Assembly (NCBI GenBank): GCA_037074705.1
Contig: CM073590.1
Coordinates: 236,890,101-236,954,100, forward strand
Origin: Zhengitettix transpicula
Taxonomy: Eukaryota > Arthropoda > Insecta > Orthoptera > Tetrigidae
Direction: 5' to 3'
Length of the DNA: 64,000 bases
A program made the translations under genes and the position numbers. The notes beneath the pieces are model-generated. The model ran no database searches and had not been told where the DNA came from. It saw only the letters and a program-made list of their open reading frames with translations. Shown one piece after another: positions 35,195 through 45,219 of the stretch; position 1 is the stretch's first letter; every line of letters begins with the position of its first letter.

Positions 35195-36120
35195 TTTTAT
35201 ATGACGTAATTGAATATCATTTTCCAAATATTTCTATATCCAAAATGTCTGAATAGACACTCCTTAATTAGATTAGTAATACTAATGGAAAAAGGACGCT
35301 TATGGCCCCGCAATTTCTCATCCCACTATCTGATTTCTTTTCCTCTTTCGCCACGTCTATTCCTGCCAACGTACCAGCACCAACATCTATCTGCCTGGGA
35401 TAGGCCACACCATGCCGAAGGTGGAATGAGAATCAATTTCAGAGGGCTTCTGACCCAGTAACCCCCTCAGGACTTGACGTGTACGTGTTCTGGAAGACAA
35501 GACCTCAACGTCATCTCCGGACTGGAACGAAACATGAACGAGGGATTGTGTTAGCTTGCCTATCTCTAAGGCGAAGGCTCGTAGACGTATAGAGAATAAA
35601 TTAGAACTGATTAAGATTTATTTAAAATACGTACTTCACTTTTACTGAGAAAATAAACTAAATGAAAAAAAAGCTGACGTGCATAAATATACATCCTTGC
35701 GGTTTACCAGTAACTATTTCCTCAGTTACGTTCGAATTACTTTCCGTCCAATTTTATGTCTCAAAATTAGAATTTTTTCTTTCAATACATAACAGATTTA
35801 TTTTGACTAAACTTTAATCAACTTCATCGGGTGCCATATTCTTGTGTTTTTAATATATACAGTCTCATGGGAAACTTCGTGACGATTCCGTTGTGACGAG
35901 AATCAAATACAATATTTTAAATAGTGATGCAGCCTTTTCTTAATATAAATCGGATACTATTATTGAATTCAGTACATCAAAATAGTTTCAAAGATAAGAA
36001 ATAAAAATTATGCACAATACAACCACAATAAAGCACAATATTAAAAGCACAACGTTTCACCTGACATTTCAGACCTCGTCATGTGCATAAGATCTTAAGA
36101 ACTGTCTTATAATTTTACGC
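35195..36120. other. Intergenic stretch with a duplicated short segment
   Basis: GAAGGTGGAATGAGAATCAATTTCAG, then GACC-(C/G)-GTAACCCC(C/T)-CAGGACTTGACG and TGTACGTGTTCTGGAAGAC, occurs at 35418-35500 and at 34558-34640. It is therefore a second direct copy of about 83 bp, split across the B4 boundary. The rest is AT-rich without recognisable frames. Confidence 0.5.
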
Positions 36121-36129
36121 AACTGATGA

Positions 36130-36440
36130 GGTCTACAATGTTGGGTTAAAAAGTTTCCTTTCGAAACGGAACTACTATGGGGGTAAGACATAGCTACCCA
36201 ACCCCAGGGTATGGTGTTGAAATTTTCAAACATCCTAAAACGGCCGATATTCCTTTCTGGGTCAATGAGATTGATAGTGTGTCTCCAGAAACATATATTA
36301 TTTGAACCTCTTTTGTAGTAAGAGGGGAGAAACCTTACGAGTGGCGGCGGATGGACGTTACGTAAAATAACGCGAAAACAAAATAGGTTAGAGTCAAATC
36401 CGGGATTATGGATGTCGCTGAGTTTAATTACAGTGTCCTA
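36130..36440 (+). mobile_element. Helitron-like internal unit, isolated
   Basis: Contains AACATCCTAAAACGGCCGAT, TCTGGGTCAATGAGATTGAT and ATTATGGATGTCGCTGAGTT, the reverse of the B2 unit. One unit only, without clear termini. Confidence 0.55.
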
Positions 36441-36984
36441 ATTAAAATAAATTATTCTGCCTGTATTTGGCCAAAATTTCACAATTTATCAATTTAACTA
36501 ACACAGAAATATTTCTAAGTATTCTAAATAGTAATATACGAACCGAATTATCTGATTATAGCCTCATATTAAAAATTTGAATAACAGAAAATATTCTTCG
36601 TAATTTAAACTTCGTATAAAATTCAATAACTAAACAAATAAATTTATAAAATAATCACGAGAAACATATTTGAGGGATAATAACATTGAAATAAAACACT
36701 ACAGTAAATTAAAACTTAAATAAAATATTAAATTTAAACATACAAAAAACCGAGATGTATGGTCGGTAAAGACCTTGAAATTGAAGCGACCCTAAACAAA
36801 ACACAATAAATAAAAAATTAATTAATTACTTAAATTGACGAAATTATTATTCCATGAATAAGAAAATAATTTAAAGCCTTTCGAAAAATATTGTTGAGAA
36901 AATAATATGTAAATAATGTCAGGAATATATTTCACTGCAGTTAAAATATTTTTATCTATTTAATATTCCAATGTAATACACAAA

Positions 36985-37790
36985 TATAATAAATAAAATA
37001 GACTGTTTGTGTGTAAGTATGTTCCACATACAATTCTGAAGCCGTGTAGCTAATTTGGCCAAATTTCGTACACGTGATCCGTTCGTAACAGAAACACTGT
37101 GGGAGTAAAACATCACTACCAACCCGAGGGGCGGGTGCGTAAATTTTTAAACACCCTAAAACGGCTGATATTATTTTTTTCTGGGTCAATGAGATTTATA
37201 GATTTTCTATCTTTTCTTTTTGGGTTTAATTTTGATCCCTTTTACCATAGGAGGGGAGAACCGATGGTGGTGGTGGAGGGGCGTTAATAATAATAACAGA
37301 AAAACAACCGAGTTTAGAGTCAAACCCGGTGTTATGAATGTCTCTGGCTTTAATTACAACATTAAACTTGACGTTTATATTGTGTAACGGGGAAAACAAT
37401 GTGTACGTGTTTTAAATATAAATCTACACCTGTTGAGCAAATTTTATCAAATTTTATACACGTGTTTCTTTACAACCGGAAACGAAATAAATATGGTAAC
37501 ACTAGACTACCACATCTAGAGGCAGGAATAAACGGGGATTAAAATTTTTAAACATGCTAAAACGGCCGATATTTTCGTCAAAAGAAATTTTATGAGGGGA
37601 AATGAGAAAAATAGTGTTTTTCCGGATATTTTTAAGTATAATTTAAACCTCTTTCGGCATTCGAGGGAAACACATTTAGAGATGGGGGTAGAGAGGTGCT
37701 AATAATAATAACGCAAAGAGAACCCAGATTAGAGTCAGATCAGGTGTTATGGATGTCGCCGAGTTTAAATATAAACGCACAAAAGAAAAT
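36985..37790 (+). mobile_element. Helitron-like element B5, two internal units, plus orientation
   Basis: Two successive blocks each begin with a CAAATTT-GTACACGTG leader (37050 and 37450) and continue through AAACGGC(C/T)GATATT to GTGTTATG(A/G)ATGTC. They correspond to the internal units of B2 in reverse. The 3' CTAG terminus is not visible; the element seems truncated near 37790. Confidence 0.55.
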
Positions 37791-37799
37791 AATGTTTAT

Positions 37800-37960
37800 T
37801 TCTACAAGATTTATTCATTCAATACGTCGTTGTAAAAGAAATAAAAATATAATTGAAGGTAGAAAATTAATTACTTGTAATTACTAATGCTACCATTAGT
37901 AATGCTTGGGATTTATAATCAAATAAAAACAGAAAAAATTACTTCTGATTGAAAATTAAT
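37800..37960. other. AT-rich spacer
   Basis: Short AT-rich segment between Helitron-like and Penelope-like sequence; nothing recognised. Confidence 0.4.
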
Positions 37961-37964
37961 AATA

Positions 37965-38150
37965 AGAAAGATAGCCACACACAGAATAAATAAGTGTTAA
38001 TATATAAGTACTACACAAGTATATGGATACGTTGTTCCTTTCTTCAGGTGCACTAGTCAAAGCGTTTTTCTACGTCTGAAGAAAGGAACAAGGCTTCTAG
38101 AAACGTTCTGGGGTATTTACGTTATCACATCTTCTGTCTTTTTTAGGATA
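37965..38150. repeat. Penelope-like termini in inverted arrangement
   Basis: GTTCCTTTCTTCAG at 38033 and CTGAAGAAAGGAAC at 38080 are exact reverse complements around a 30-bp centre. The right arm continues CAAGGCTTCTAGAAACGTTC and ends TCACATCTTCTGTC as other Penelope-like ends do. Confidence 0.6.
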
Positions 38151-38154
38151 TCTT

Positions 38155-39158
38155 TATTATTATCAATTTTTAATGGAAATAAATTATTTATCAAATCATT
38201 CAACATTAAAAAAATTAAATTATCAAGCAGTTTGTTATATAAGTGAATGAATTTAAACTAAATATCGTAATTAAATATAAACTTAAAAAATAAAAATATT
38301 AAAATTGTTTGATGCGAACAATAATTTTTCCATTTGTATTTACGTTATTATTAACTCTTTCTGATTGACTTAAAATAGAAAGGAAGTTGGACGACTTCAT
38401 TTAGTACAAAGAAACGTCGAACCACAACAATATAAACATTATTTTAACACTCTAAAAGCACTCGTCTCTTTTACAAATAAATCCGTTTCGATAAAATAAC
38501 ATCTCATTCACCAGAAAATCGGAGAATTAAAATAAATAGAGACAGAGAAAGAGCTTCGTGGCCCTCTTGAAACACTGGGACCGTGACATGCGATTAATTT
38601 GACGCTTAATGGAACTCCTGTGATTCAATTAACTACCAATCAGTGATTTCACGTTGGAAGGACGGTTAACCTGCGTCCAAAAAGGAACACAACACCACAA
38701 TCCCGGGAAGGCGAGAGAGAAGGTAATTTCCAATTCAGTTTGCCTCCAGAAAAGCGGATTTTCCCACGTTGACTCGTTCCAGATGCAAAGTTCTTTTAAT
38801 TAATAACAAATTTATTGAACGTAACGGTGTTGACTATCAGAAATGGAATACATGAATTCTAAACAACTATAAATTGGGGAATTAGAAGTAAGATAAATTT
38901 TAGTAACAACATTACATTTACGAATTGCCATAACATGGTTTGATTAAAATTTTTGGAGGTAAATAACGTGAATTTTGCAAAGTGAGTCAGTCACTAATTA
39001 ATTTCAGTATCCAAATTACCTGTAGGTCGTATTTCTGATAAACCATTTAAACGTTTAATTTAAATCGTATGTCTGTTGTATGTATACTTACATGAAATTT
39101 TAAACAGAACGTCAACTGTTGAAAAATAATAACAAATTTCTCGAATATGAGACTAGAA
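38155..39158. other. Intergenic stretch with a GC-balanced island at 38540-38770
   Basis: The island is apparently single-copy and has no frame worth reporting. It contains GCGATTAATTTGACGCTTAATGG, whose TTTGACGCTTA(A/T)T text also occurs in the island at 22680. That overlap may be chance or a shared binding site. The flanks are AT-rich. Confidence 0.3.
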
Positions 39159-39159
39159 A

Positions 39160-40325
39160 TCTATCTATATAATAAAAAATCTACCTATACGGTAAGAGTT
39201 GTCCGCTATTCCCATTGGAATAGTCGGCCAGCTGCCTCCTAAACTGGTCGAGGCACGGAGAAGGGAACGCTGCGTCCCCACAGCAAATTCCTATCCCGCT
39301 ATCGGAAGGGCGTGGGACAAGTACCCATTGCCCGACCTACCTGATGGAGGTTTTTCTAGGGTTTTCCCTGCATTTCTTTAGGTGAATGCCGGGTAGGATC
39401 CTTAAACCATAGCCCGGGGGCCCTAGTTACCCTTGGCTACCTTCCTCCACCCTTCCGCATCCCCCCTTTCAAATCCCTTTCCTATGCTATAAGAGGGGAG
39501 TTGCCATTATGTGGATTACCCTATACATAGCTTGTCTACACACAAAAAAAAATATATAAAAAAAACAATGTATGAATGTATGTATTTACATTAATTTCGA
39601 TACAAATTAAAGCGCGTGAACGTATTTAAAAAATAATAATTGGTACACATTTTGTTGAAAACACGAGAAACGGTACTGTTAGGGGGGAGGGTGAGAAACC
39701 CCTAGAATAAAGTTGGAAAGAAATATAATTAATAAATGTGATCATTTTGAGATAAATTACCCCGCGTTAAAGGACCGTGACGTCACGCGAGAGAGATAGA
39801 CGTTACTACGCGGCGAACAAAGGAAATAGTTCCTTTTTCTCTAATGAAATATAGCAGAAATATTTTCATTGAATAAAAAGTAAAATTTTATCCTGTAATT
39901 CTCCATCGAATGATAATAAAAAACGATACGAAATACTTTACGATCCTTGTGGAAAATGTAGGTTAATTTTTGTGCCACATTAGTTACTCCAATATGGCGA
40001 CCATTTGTTTACATTTCGAGTGTGGCTAAGAATTTCATAAAATTAACCTTTCGTAATGTCTGAAGGGTGAGGGACAATTATATCGTGCAATACTCAAGGA
40101 GTATATTTAAATATTTAATATGGAGGAATATTTGTTGGGATTGATTCAATAAAATTGAATGTTTTTTTAAGCTGTTCAATTACTGCGCTATCGGTCGGAA
40201 GTGTGTACGGAACTAGGAACAGTTAGATTTAGGTTAAATCACTTCTTGACTAAAGATTAGTATAGAATGAAATATTTTTTTAAGGTTTAAATGAATAAGT
40301 ACATGGGCAACGCCGGTTTTGAAAA
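39160..40325 (+). mobile_element. Helitron-like element B6, interrupted by family A copy 8
   Basis: The 5' end TCTATCTATATAATAAAAAA at 39160 follows an A. The family A copy then intervenes, and the element resumes at AATGTATGAATGTATGTATT (39569). It continues through GGGGAGGGTGAGAAACCCC, TGACGTCA near 39778, and the broken coding-like segment at about 39995-40265 (ATATGGCGACC, later TATGGAGGAATATTTG). The 3' end near 40325 keeps GGCAACGCCGG but has lost CTAG. Confidence 0.65.
39181..39562 (+). repeat. Family A retroposon copy 8, 5'-truncated, inside Helitron-like element B6
   Basis: Starts at TATACGGTAAGAGTTG and ends CATAGCTTGTCTACAC plus an A-rich tail (subfamily with GTCTACAC end). ATATAATAAAAAA before and ATATATAAAAAAAA after look like an imperfect target duplication in the AT-rich 5' end of the Helitron. 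Confidence 0.85.
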
Positions 40326-40337
40326 CTTTAAAACAAC

Positions 40338-40338
40338 T

Positions 40339-40376
<38 letters not shown>
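40338..40376. repeat. (TA)n microsatellite
   Basis: About 19 TA dinucleotides between Helitron-like element B6 and a Penelope-like inverted pair. Confidence 0.95.
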
Positions 40377-40379
<3 letters not shown>

Positions 40380-40383
<4 letters not shown>

Positions 40384-40792
40384 CTACTGAGAAAACTAAT
40401 AAAGAAATAAACAACAGCCACTTCTAAGTCAGAAAAAATAATTTAGCATTGTAAAATTAAACAACGTTTCTTCACTTATTTGGTGGGAAGTTTACAAATA
40501 CGAAAAGGACAAAAAAAATACAATAATTAGTATAACATTTTAAAGAAACATTTGGTACATAACAAACCATTATTAATTTTGTTAGACTTCCAAAATTTTT
40601 ATCGACAGACAATGTATGCTGACTGTTGTGGCAGTAAGTGGCCATTTTAAAACAAGAATGGCCAGTAAAAAAAAATTAAATTATCCACTAAGCGACGATG
40701 TGTTGTTTAATTTTATATTATTAAATTATTTCGTCTGACTTTAAATTGTTTGATGATTATTTATTAGTTTTCTCAATAGTCAAAAATATATA
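40380..40792. repeat. Penelope-like termini in inverted arrangement (second tail type)
   Basis: TGACTACTGAGAAAACTAAT at the left and ATTAGTTTTCTCAATAGTCA at the right are inverted with one mismatch. The left arm continues, on the minus strand, CCACCAAATAAGTGAAGAAACG and TTGTTTAATTTTA. The right arm carries GCGACGATGTGTTGTTTAAT. Both resemble 58600-58750 (CGCCAAATAAGCGTTGAAACG, then TTGTTAATTTAATT and TTTTCTGACTTAAAATTGT). Confidence 0.6.
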
Positions 40793-40800
40793 TTTATATA

Positions 40801-41556
40801 CTAGCTGGGTGCCCGGCGTTGCTCGTGTACTTATTTATATAAACTCGAAAAAGTATTTAATTGATTACTTAAATATATTCCTTGAGTATTTCAGGATATA
40901 ATCGTCACTCAGTCTTCATACATTACGAAATATTACATTGATGAAATTGTTAGCTAGACTCACAACTAATACAGCGCGAAAATTAACTTACATTTTCCCC
41001 AAGGATGGTAAAGTAATTCGTATTCTTCTTTATTATCATTCGATGGAGTATTGCTGTATAAAATTATACTTTTTATTTAAAGAAAATATTTCTGCTTTAT
41101 TTAATTCCTAATAATCTCCTTCGTTCGTTGCGTAGTAACGTCTTTCTCTCGCGTGACGTCATTGTCTCTTGGCGCGCAGTAAATTAATATTTAATGATCA
41201 CGGTTTTTAATTATAATTCTTTCCACATGTATACTTTATATTAAATAAAAATATTTCTGCTTTATTTCATTACGAAATATAGAACTATATTTAGGATGCG
41301 TCAATGTCTTGAAAACTTATGACGTCATCGTCTCGCGCAGTAATTTAACACTAATTAGTAACTTATTTCAATTATAATTATTTACACGTTTATTCTAGGG
41401 GTTTCTCACCCCCACAGTACCGGTTCTCGATTTTGGCAGAATACGTATACCAATTTTTGTTGCATTCTGTCCACGCGATAAAATTTGTATAAAGAACAAC
41501 GTAAATACAAACATACATACATACAAATATACTCCCTTTTTTATTATATAGATAGA
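40801..41556 (-). mobile_element. Helitron-like element B7 with canonical ends
   Basis: 756 bp with the clearest termini. On the minus strand it starts TCTATCTATATAATAAAAAA at 41556, preceded by A. It ends at 40801 with the CGGGCACCCAGCTAG-type terminus, followed by T, so it sits between A and T as Helitrons do. It carries two tail blocks, each with TGACGTCA (near 41154 and 41322), hairpin GGGGGTGAGAAACCCC near 41400, and a short stretch of the coding-like segment near 40860-40960 (NFIN-IFRNV, YILKYSRNIF). Confidence 0.72.
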
Positions 41557-41599
41557 TAAGGCATTATAAAGATAGTTGTTTTAAAGGTTTAAAAACTCA

Positions 41600-41725
41600 T
41601 CCTTCTGACATTACGAAAGATTGAACTCTTAGTTTAAACAAATAGACTCCATATTCGAGTCACTAATATATCACGAAAATTAACTTACATTTTCCGCAAG
41701 GAATTATTTCGTATTTTTTTTTTAA
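41600..41725 (-). mobile_element. Helitron-like fragment
   Basis: Minus-strand text TATTAGTGACTCGAATATGG, TTTGTTTAAACTAAGAGTTC and CGTAATGTCAGAAGG matches the region around the ATG of the coding-like segment in B3 and B8. No ends are visible. Confidence 0.5.
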
Positions 41726-41737
41726 TTTTAAGGTCCA

Positions 41738-41972
41738 TCAGATTTTTTTTAGCAATTTAATATGATGCAAACTCTTCTCGTCGAGTATCGGTTGGTTTTT
41801 TTCTTCCGTATCCGATTTTGAACGTTGCATGCGGCTGACGGATTTGGGGCCTTGTGAGCTTGGCGTGTTAATGTAGTTCCATGACTGCTCGCTAAATTGC
41901 TGTATCGTGTAAATATTGCCCTGGTTACCGCTGGAACGTTCGGAATTCACTTGCCTACAAAATACCGAGACT
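41738..41972 (-). CDS. Possible terminal exon, product unknown
   Basis: An open frame of about 70 codons is preceded on the minus strand by TCGGTATTTTGTAG, a possible splice acceptor near 41950, and followed by a TGA. The reading is hydrophilic and rich in Ser, Gln and Asn (for example SSGNQGNIYTIQQFSEQSW), with a Lys-rich end. It does not look like the AT-driven frames nearby. An AATTAAA sequence followed by an A-run lies just after the stop, so a poly(A) site or a processed pseudogene end is possible. I recognise no domain. Chance remains a serious alternative. Confidence 0.3.
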
Positions 41973-41979
41973 CGCAAGT

Positions 41980-42835
41980 TTTGTACGAAAATAGACGAGA
42001 CGATATGAGAAGTATTTTTTTCTTATCTACGACTCGGCTACTCAATTAAGTAACAGTCGCGGGGAAACGTCCCATTGAAAATAATCTCGTTATGTTAACA
42101 ATTCCTGAGAGTTAAAATATTTTATAAAGGTAAAAGAACTTTCGAAACATCGATTTGTTTCAACTCAGCGTGAAAGGTACGCTTATTACGTACCTATAAA
42201 TTTTTCGTTCTTGATTGCCCTAGGAGGGTCACTTAGTCACACCTAACCTAATTTGATTTAGTCAATTCATTCTTATAAGTGTAGTTATTATTATTACGTG
42301 ACCATCATCTCAGTTAATGGCGCGAAAATAAAGTGTTACTGTGTCAATTAATCTTTGTCAGATTCAATTTACCTCGTAACAGTTTTCGATTTTATGCCGC
42401 CCCCCTGCATAGCGCGAAGAAACGGAGAAATTTCCGACCCGCTTAACACTGTGAAAACTCTCTCAGGACGATTAATGGTTTGCTCTTGCAATAACGTTAA
42501 TAATTGACAATTAATTTCTACAACGTTATGTAATTTTACGAGCGTTGACAGAGATGAATTACCTTATATAGAGAACATTATTATTTCTTATGCAAGCGTG
42601 AACAGTCGTCGATCAAATTAAAATAGGAATTCTGTTCCTAGATAAAAAAAACATGTCAAGGGCGAGTGTTGGGTGCCAGAGGATACTAGAAATATAAAAT
42701 TCACTGAAAATAAACATTCTTATAGATTTTAATCATCCAGAATTTAGAGTATTGCATTGGAAGGAAATCAGTTGCCGAAATTATTTAAAAATGAAATTAT
42801 AAGGGGGAAAACATACAGAAAAATTGTACCGATAT
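41980..42835. other. Intergenic stretch, nothing recognised
   Basis: Moderately balanced near 42000-42480, otherwise AT-rich. No shared repeats and no plausible frames. Confidence 0.4.
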
Positions 42836-42837
42836 GG

Positions 42838-42978
42838 TATACATTGGATGTGAAAGGATTAAATAAAATCTTGGGGGAAAAATAAGTAAAAGAAAGATTG
42901 TCCTTACTTTTGAAAACCATACGAGCTTACGATAAATCATAAATTAACAGGATGGAAAAATCGGTTTATTGAAAAACG

Positions 42979-42985
<7 letters not shown>
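42838..42985 (+). repeat. Left arm of a widely spaced inverted repeat
   Basis: About 150 bp (TGGATGTGAAAGGATTAAAT, AAATCTTGGGGG, AACAGGATGG-AAATCGGTTT, ATTGAAAAACGTAAATA) is nearly the reverse complement of 45068-45215. The arms are about 2.1 kb apart and end at a (TA)n run on the left copy. Confidence 0.75.

Positions 42986-43018
<33 letters not shown>
42983..43018. repeat. (TA)n microsatellite
   Basis: Perfect TA run of about 17 units. Confidence 0.95.
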
Positions 43019-43019
<1 letters not shown>

Positions 43020-43129
43020 GTATAAGTTTATATTTTTGTTAAAAAAAACCTTAAGCATAATTTATAAAGCATTCGACCTTCATATGTTAAATGAATTAAA
43101 ATAGCCAAATTTGTCAGAAATAATTTAAC

Positions 43130-43190
43130 ATAAAAATTAATCCGACGTTTCGTCCTCAATATAATAATCACGAGATGAAAAATGGGGTCG
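43130..43190 (-). repeat. Penelope-like terminal motif, fifth type
   Basis: On the minus strand: CATTTTTCATCTCGTGATTA, TATTGAGGACGAAACGTCGG. GACG and CGTC can pair around GAAA in the manner of the other tails. Confidence 0.4.
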
Positions 43191-43314
43191 GAGTACTACT
43201 GTTACTCATATTATTATTATATTTAAAAAGATCAGACTAATTTTTTTAGTTTTAAATGAAATAAAATATATTTCACTTACAATTAAAATTACTGTTATTA
43301 ATAATAAATTGCAA

Positions 43315-43485
43315 TGGCCGAATACAGCTTTTGAGTTTGTCAACTGTAAAGTGCGGTTGTGTCACTCCTGGCTCTCCTGGTTTTTTTTCTTAATCACCTG
43401 ACGTAAGGTAAAAGGATCGAAGAAACGTTGTGTGTTATTTATATATTCAGTTTAATTGTCTGTATTTGGTTATTTCATCTAACTA
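43315..43485 (+). repeat. Penelope-like terminal fragment
   Basis: CAGTTGTGTC-equivalent GCGGTTGTGTCACTCC leads to TCACCTGACGTAAGG, AGGATCGAAGAAACGTTGTG and TTATTTATATATTCAG, then TTGTCTGTATTTGGTTATTT. This is the same block that ends the element at 51355-51505. Confidence 0.65.
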
Positions 43486-43639
43486 TTATATTGTATGCAG
43501 ACGTATTATATTATAATTTTAATTCATCGATTAATATCGGCTAAATATTGTTTTGAAGTTTGAAGGTAATTTCTATCCAAATTATTAGATTATTTCTGAA
43601 AAATTTGTCACGTTATAATTTTGTGTTTTTTTTGTTTTG

Positions 43640-44072
43640 TTTTTATGGCAACAGGCTACATGAGGGTAATCCACATTGGGCAACTCCCCTTTAATAGCAT
43701 AGGAAGGGATTTGAAAGGGGGGATGCGGAAGGGTAGAAGAAGGTAGCCAAGGGTTAACTAGGGCCTCCGGTCTATATTTTAGGGATCCTACCTGGCATTC
43801 GCCTAAAGAAATGCAGGACAAACCCTAGAAAAACCTGCATCAGGTAGGTCGGGCATTGGGTACTTGTCCCACGCCCTTCCGATAGCAGGAGAGAAGTTTG
43901 CTGTGGGGACGCAGCATTCCCTTCTCCGTGTCTCGAGCAGTTTATGAGGCAACTGGCCGACTATTCCAATGGGAATAGCGAACAACTCTTACCATATGCC
44001 CAAGGTCTGCGACCCCGGAACATACACCTCTCAAAACAGGCCGAGGTGCCTCGGCTTGTGGGAACCTTACGT
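43640..44072 (-). repeat. Family A retroposon copy 9
   Basis: Reverse-oriented, from the 3' end GGCAACAGGCTACATGAGG at the left to GTGGGAACCTTA at the right. It is 5'-truncated, and the tail side is a T-rich run. A target duplication could not be fixed; ACGT-ATTTT text on both sides is suggestive only. Confidence 0.88.
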
Positions 44073-44079
44073 GGAATTT

Positions 44080-45065
44080 TATTAAGAGGCTTTGCTGCTA
44101 CAGGATCTGAATTTCACTTAAAATCTGTCTTTTTTTCACTAAATTTATATTTGCCTGAATTTATTGATTTTTATACCTACTAAATTTAGAAGATTTAATA
44201 CTTGTAGGTTCCATAGTTTTCTGACATAAATAAATGAATTATTTTCTGCACAGTGTATCATGTATTTTATTATTTGAGACATCAATTATCGTATCGTCAT
44301 AATCGATTATCTTAAGGTGTAAATATAAACCTGACTAACATCAATAATTACTGAGAAATTTGTCAGTAAATTAATTAAAATATATTGTTACCACGGCAAC
44401 GAAAATATAAACAGTAAGTAGTAGTAGTAGTAGTATCTGTGACTTCGTCGCGATCTTCCCATTAGTAGCACTTCATTAAATATTAAAATGTACACTAAAG
44501 AACTGGTTAAATATGAAAATAAATATTTTATTTTATTTCTCAATTATAACTGGATATAACAGACAGTCTCTCAGGTTTCAAATTAAAACGAATTTATTTT
44601 AAACAGGCGTAAATTAATTTTATCTCACACACGTAAGTGGCGGATAAAATATTTAGCAAGGAAACCGTGTTATTATTTTACACTGTGGTATTACGCAAAG
44701 TAAAAGGAATTTAATCCCTTTTCTCGCAAAAGAAAAACGTAAATTAGCTTTCAAGTAATTTAACGCTCGTAAAGTGTTGTATCTTGTTAATGTTACAAAG
44801 GAATTATGTAAATGCACCTTCTGTTCCATTGCAATCTCAAATTTTAAGACAGGTAAGATATGCGCTTGTGCCAAGAATTTTCGGTTGATTGATTTTTCTG
44901 ATGAGTAAAATAAATTTCTATTACTAATAAAAAATGAAATTAATTTTATTGAATTTTGTTCTAAATACAACATTGTACAATATTAACTGTTAATAATAGA
45001 ATTTTAGTGTATTAATGACAAATAATTGATTTAATTAAAAATTCAAGTCACTTTCAATAAAAAAA
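44080..45065. other. AT-rich stretch with a short (GTA)n run
   Basis: (GTA)n at 44418-44435. The 106-codon minus frame at 44653-44973 has no recognised domain. Otherwise nothing is seen. Confidence 0.4.
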
Positions 45066-45067
45066 TT

Positions 45068-45215
45068 CTTGGGTATTTACGTTTTTCAATAAACCGATTT
45101 ATCCATCCTGTTAACTTATGATTTATCCTGGTCTAGTAAGGGTTTCAAAAAGAAGGTCAATCTTTCTTTTAATTTTTTTTCCCCCCAAGATTTTATTTTA
45201 TCCTTTCACATCCAA
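45068..45215 (-). repeat. Right arm of the widely spaced inverted repeat
   Basis: Reverse complement of 42838-42985 with small differences. On the minus strand it continues through CGTAAATACCCAAGAATTTT, where the left copy has a (TA)n run. Confidence 0.75.
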
Positions 45216-45219
45216 TTAA

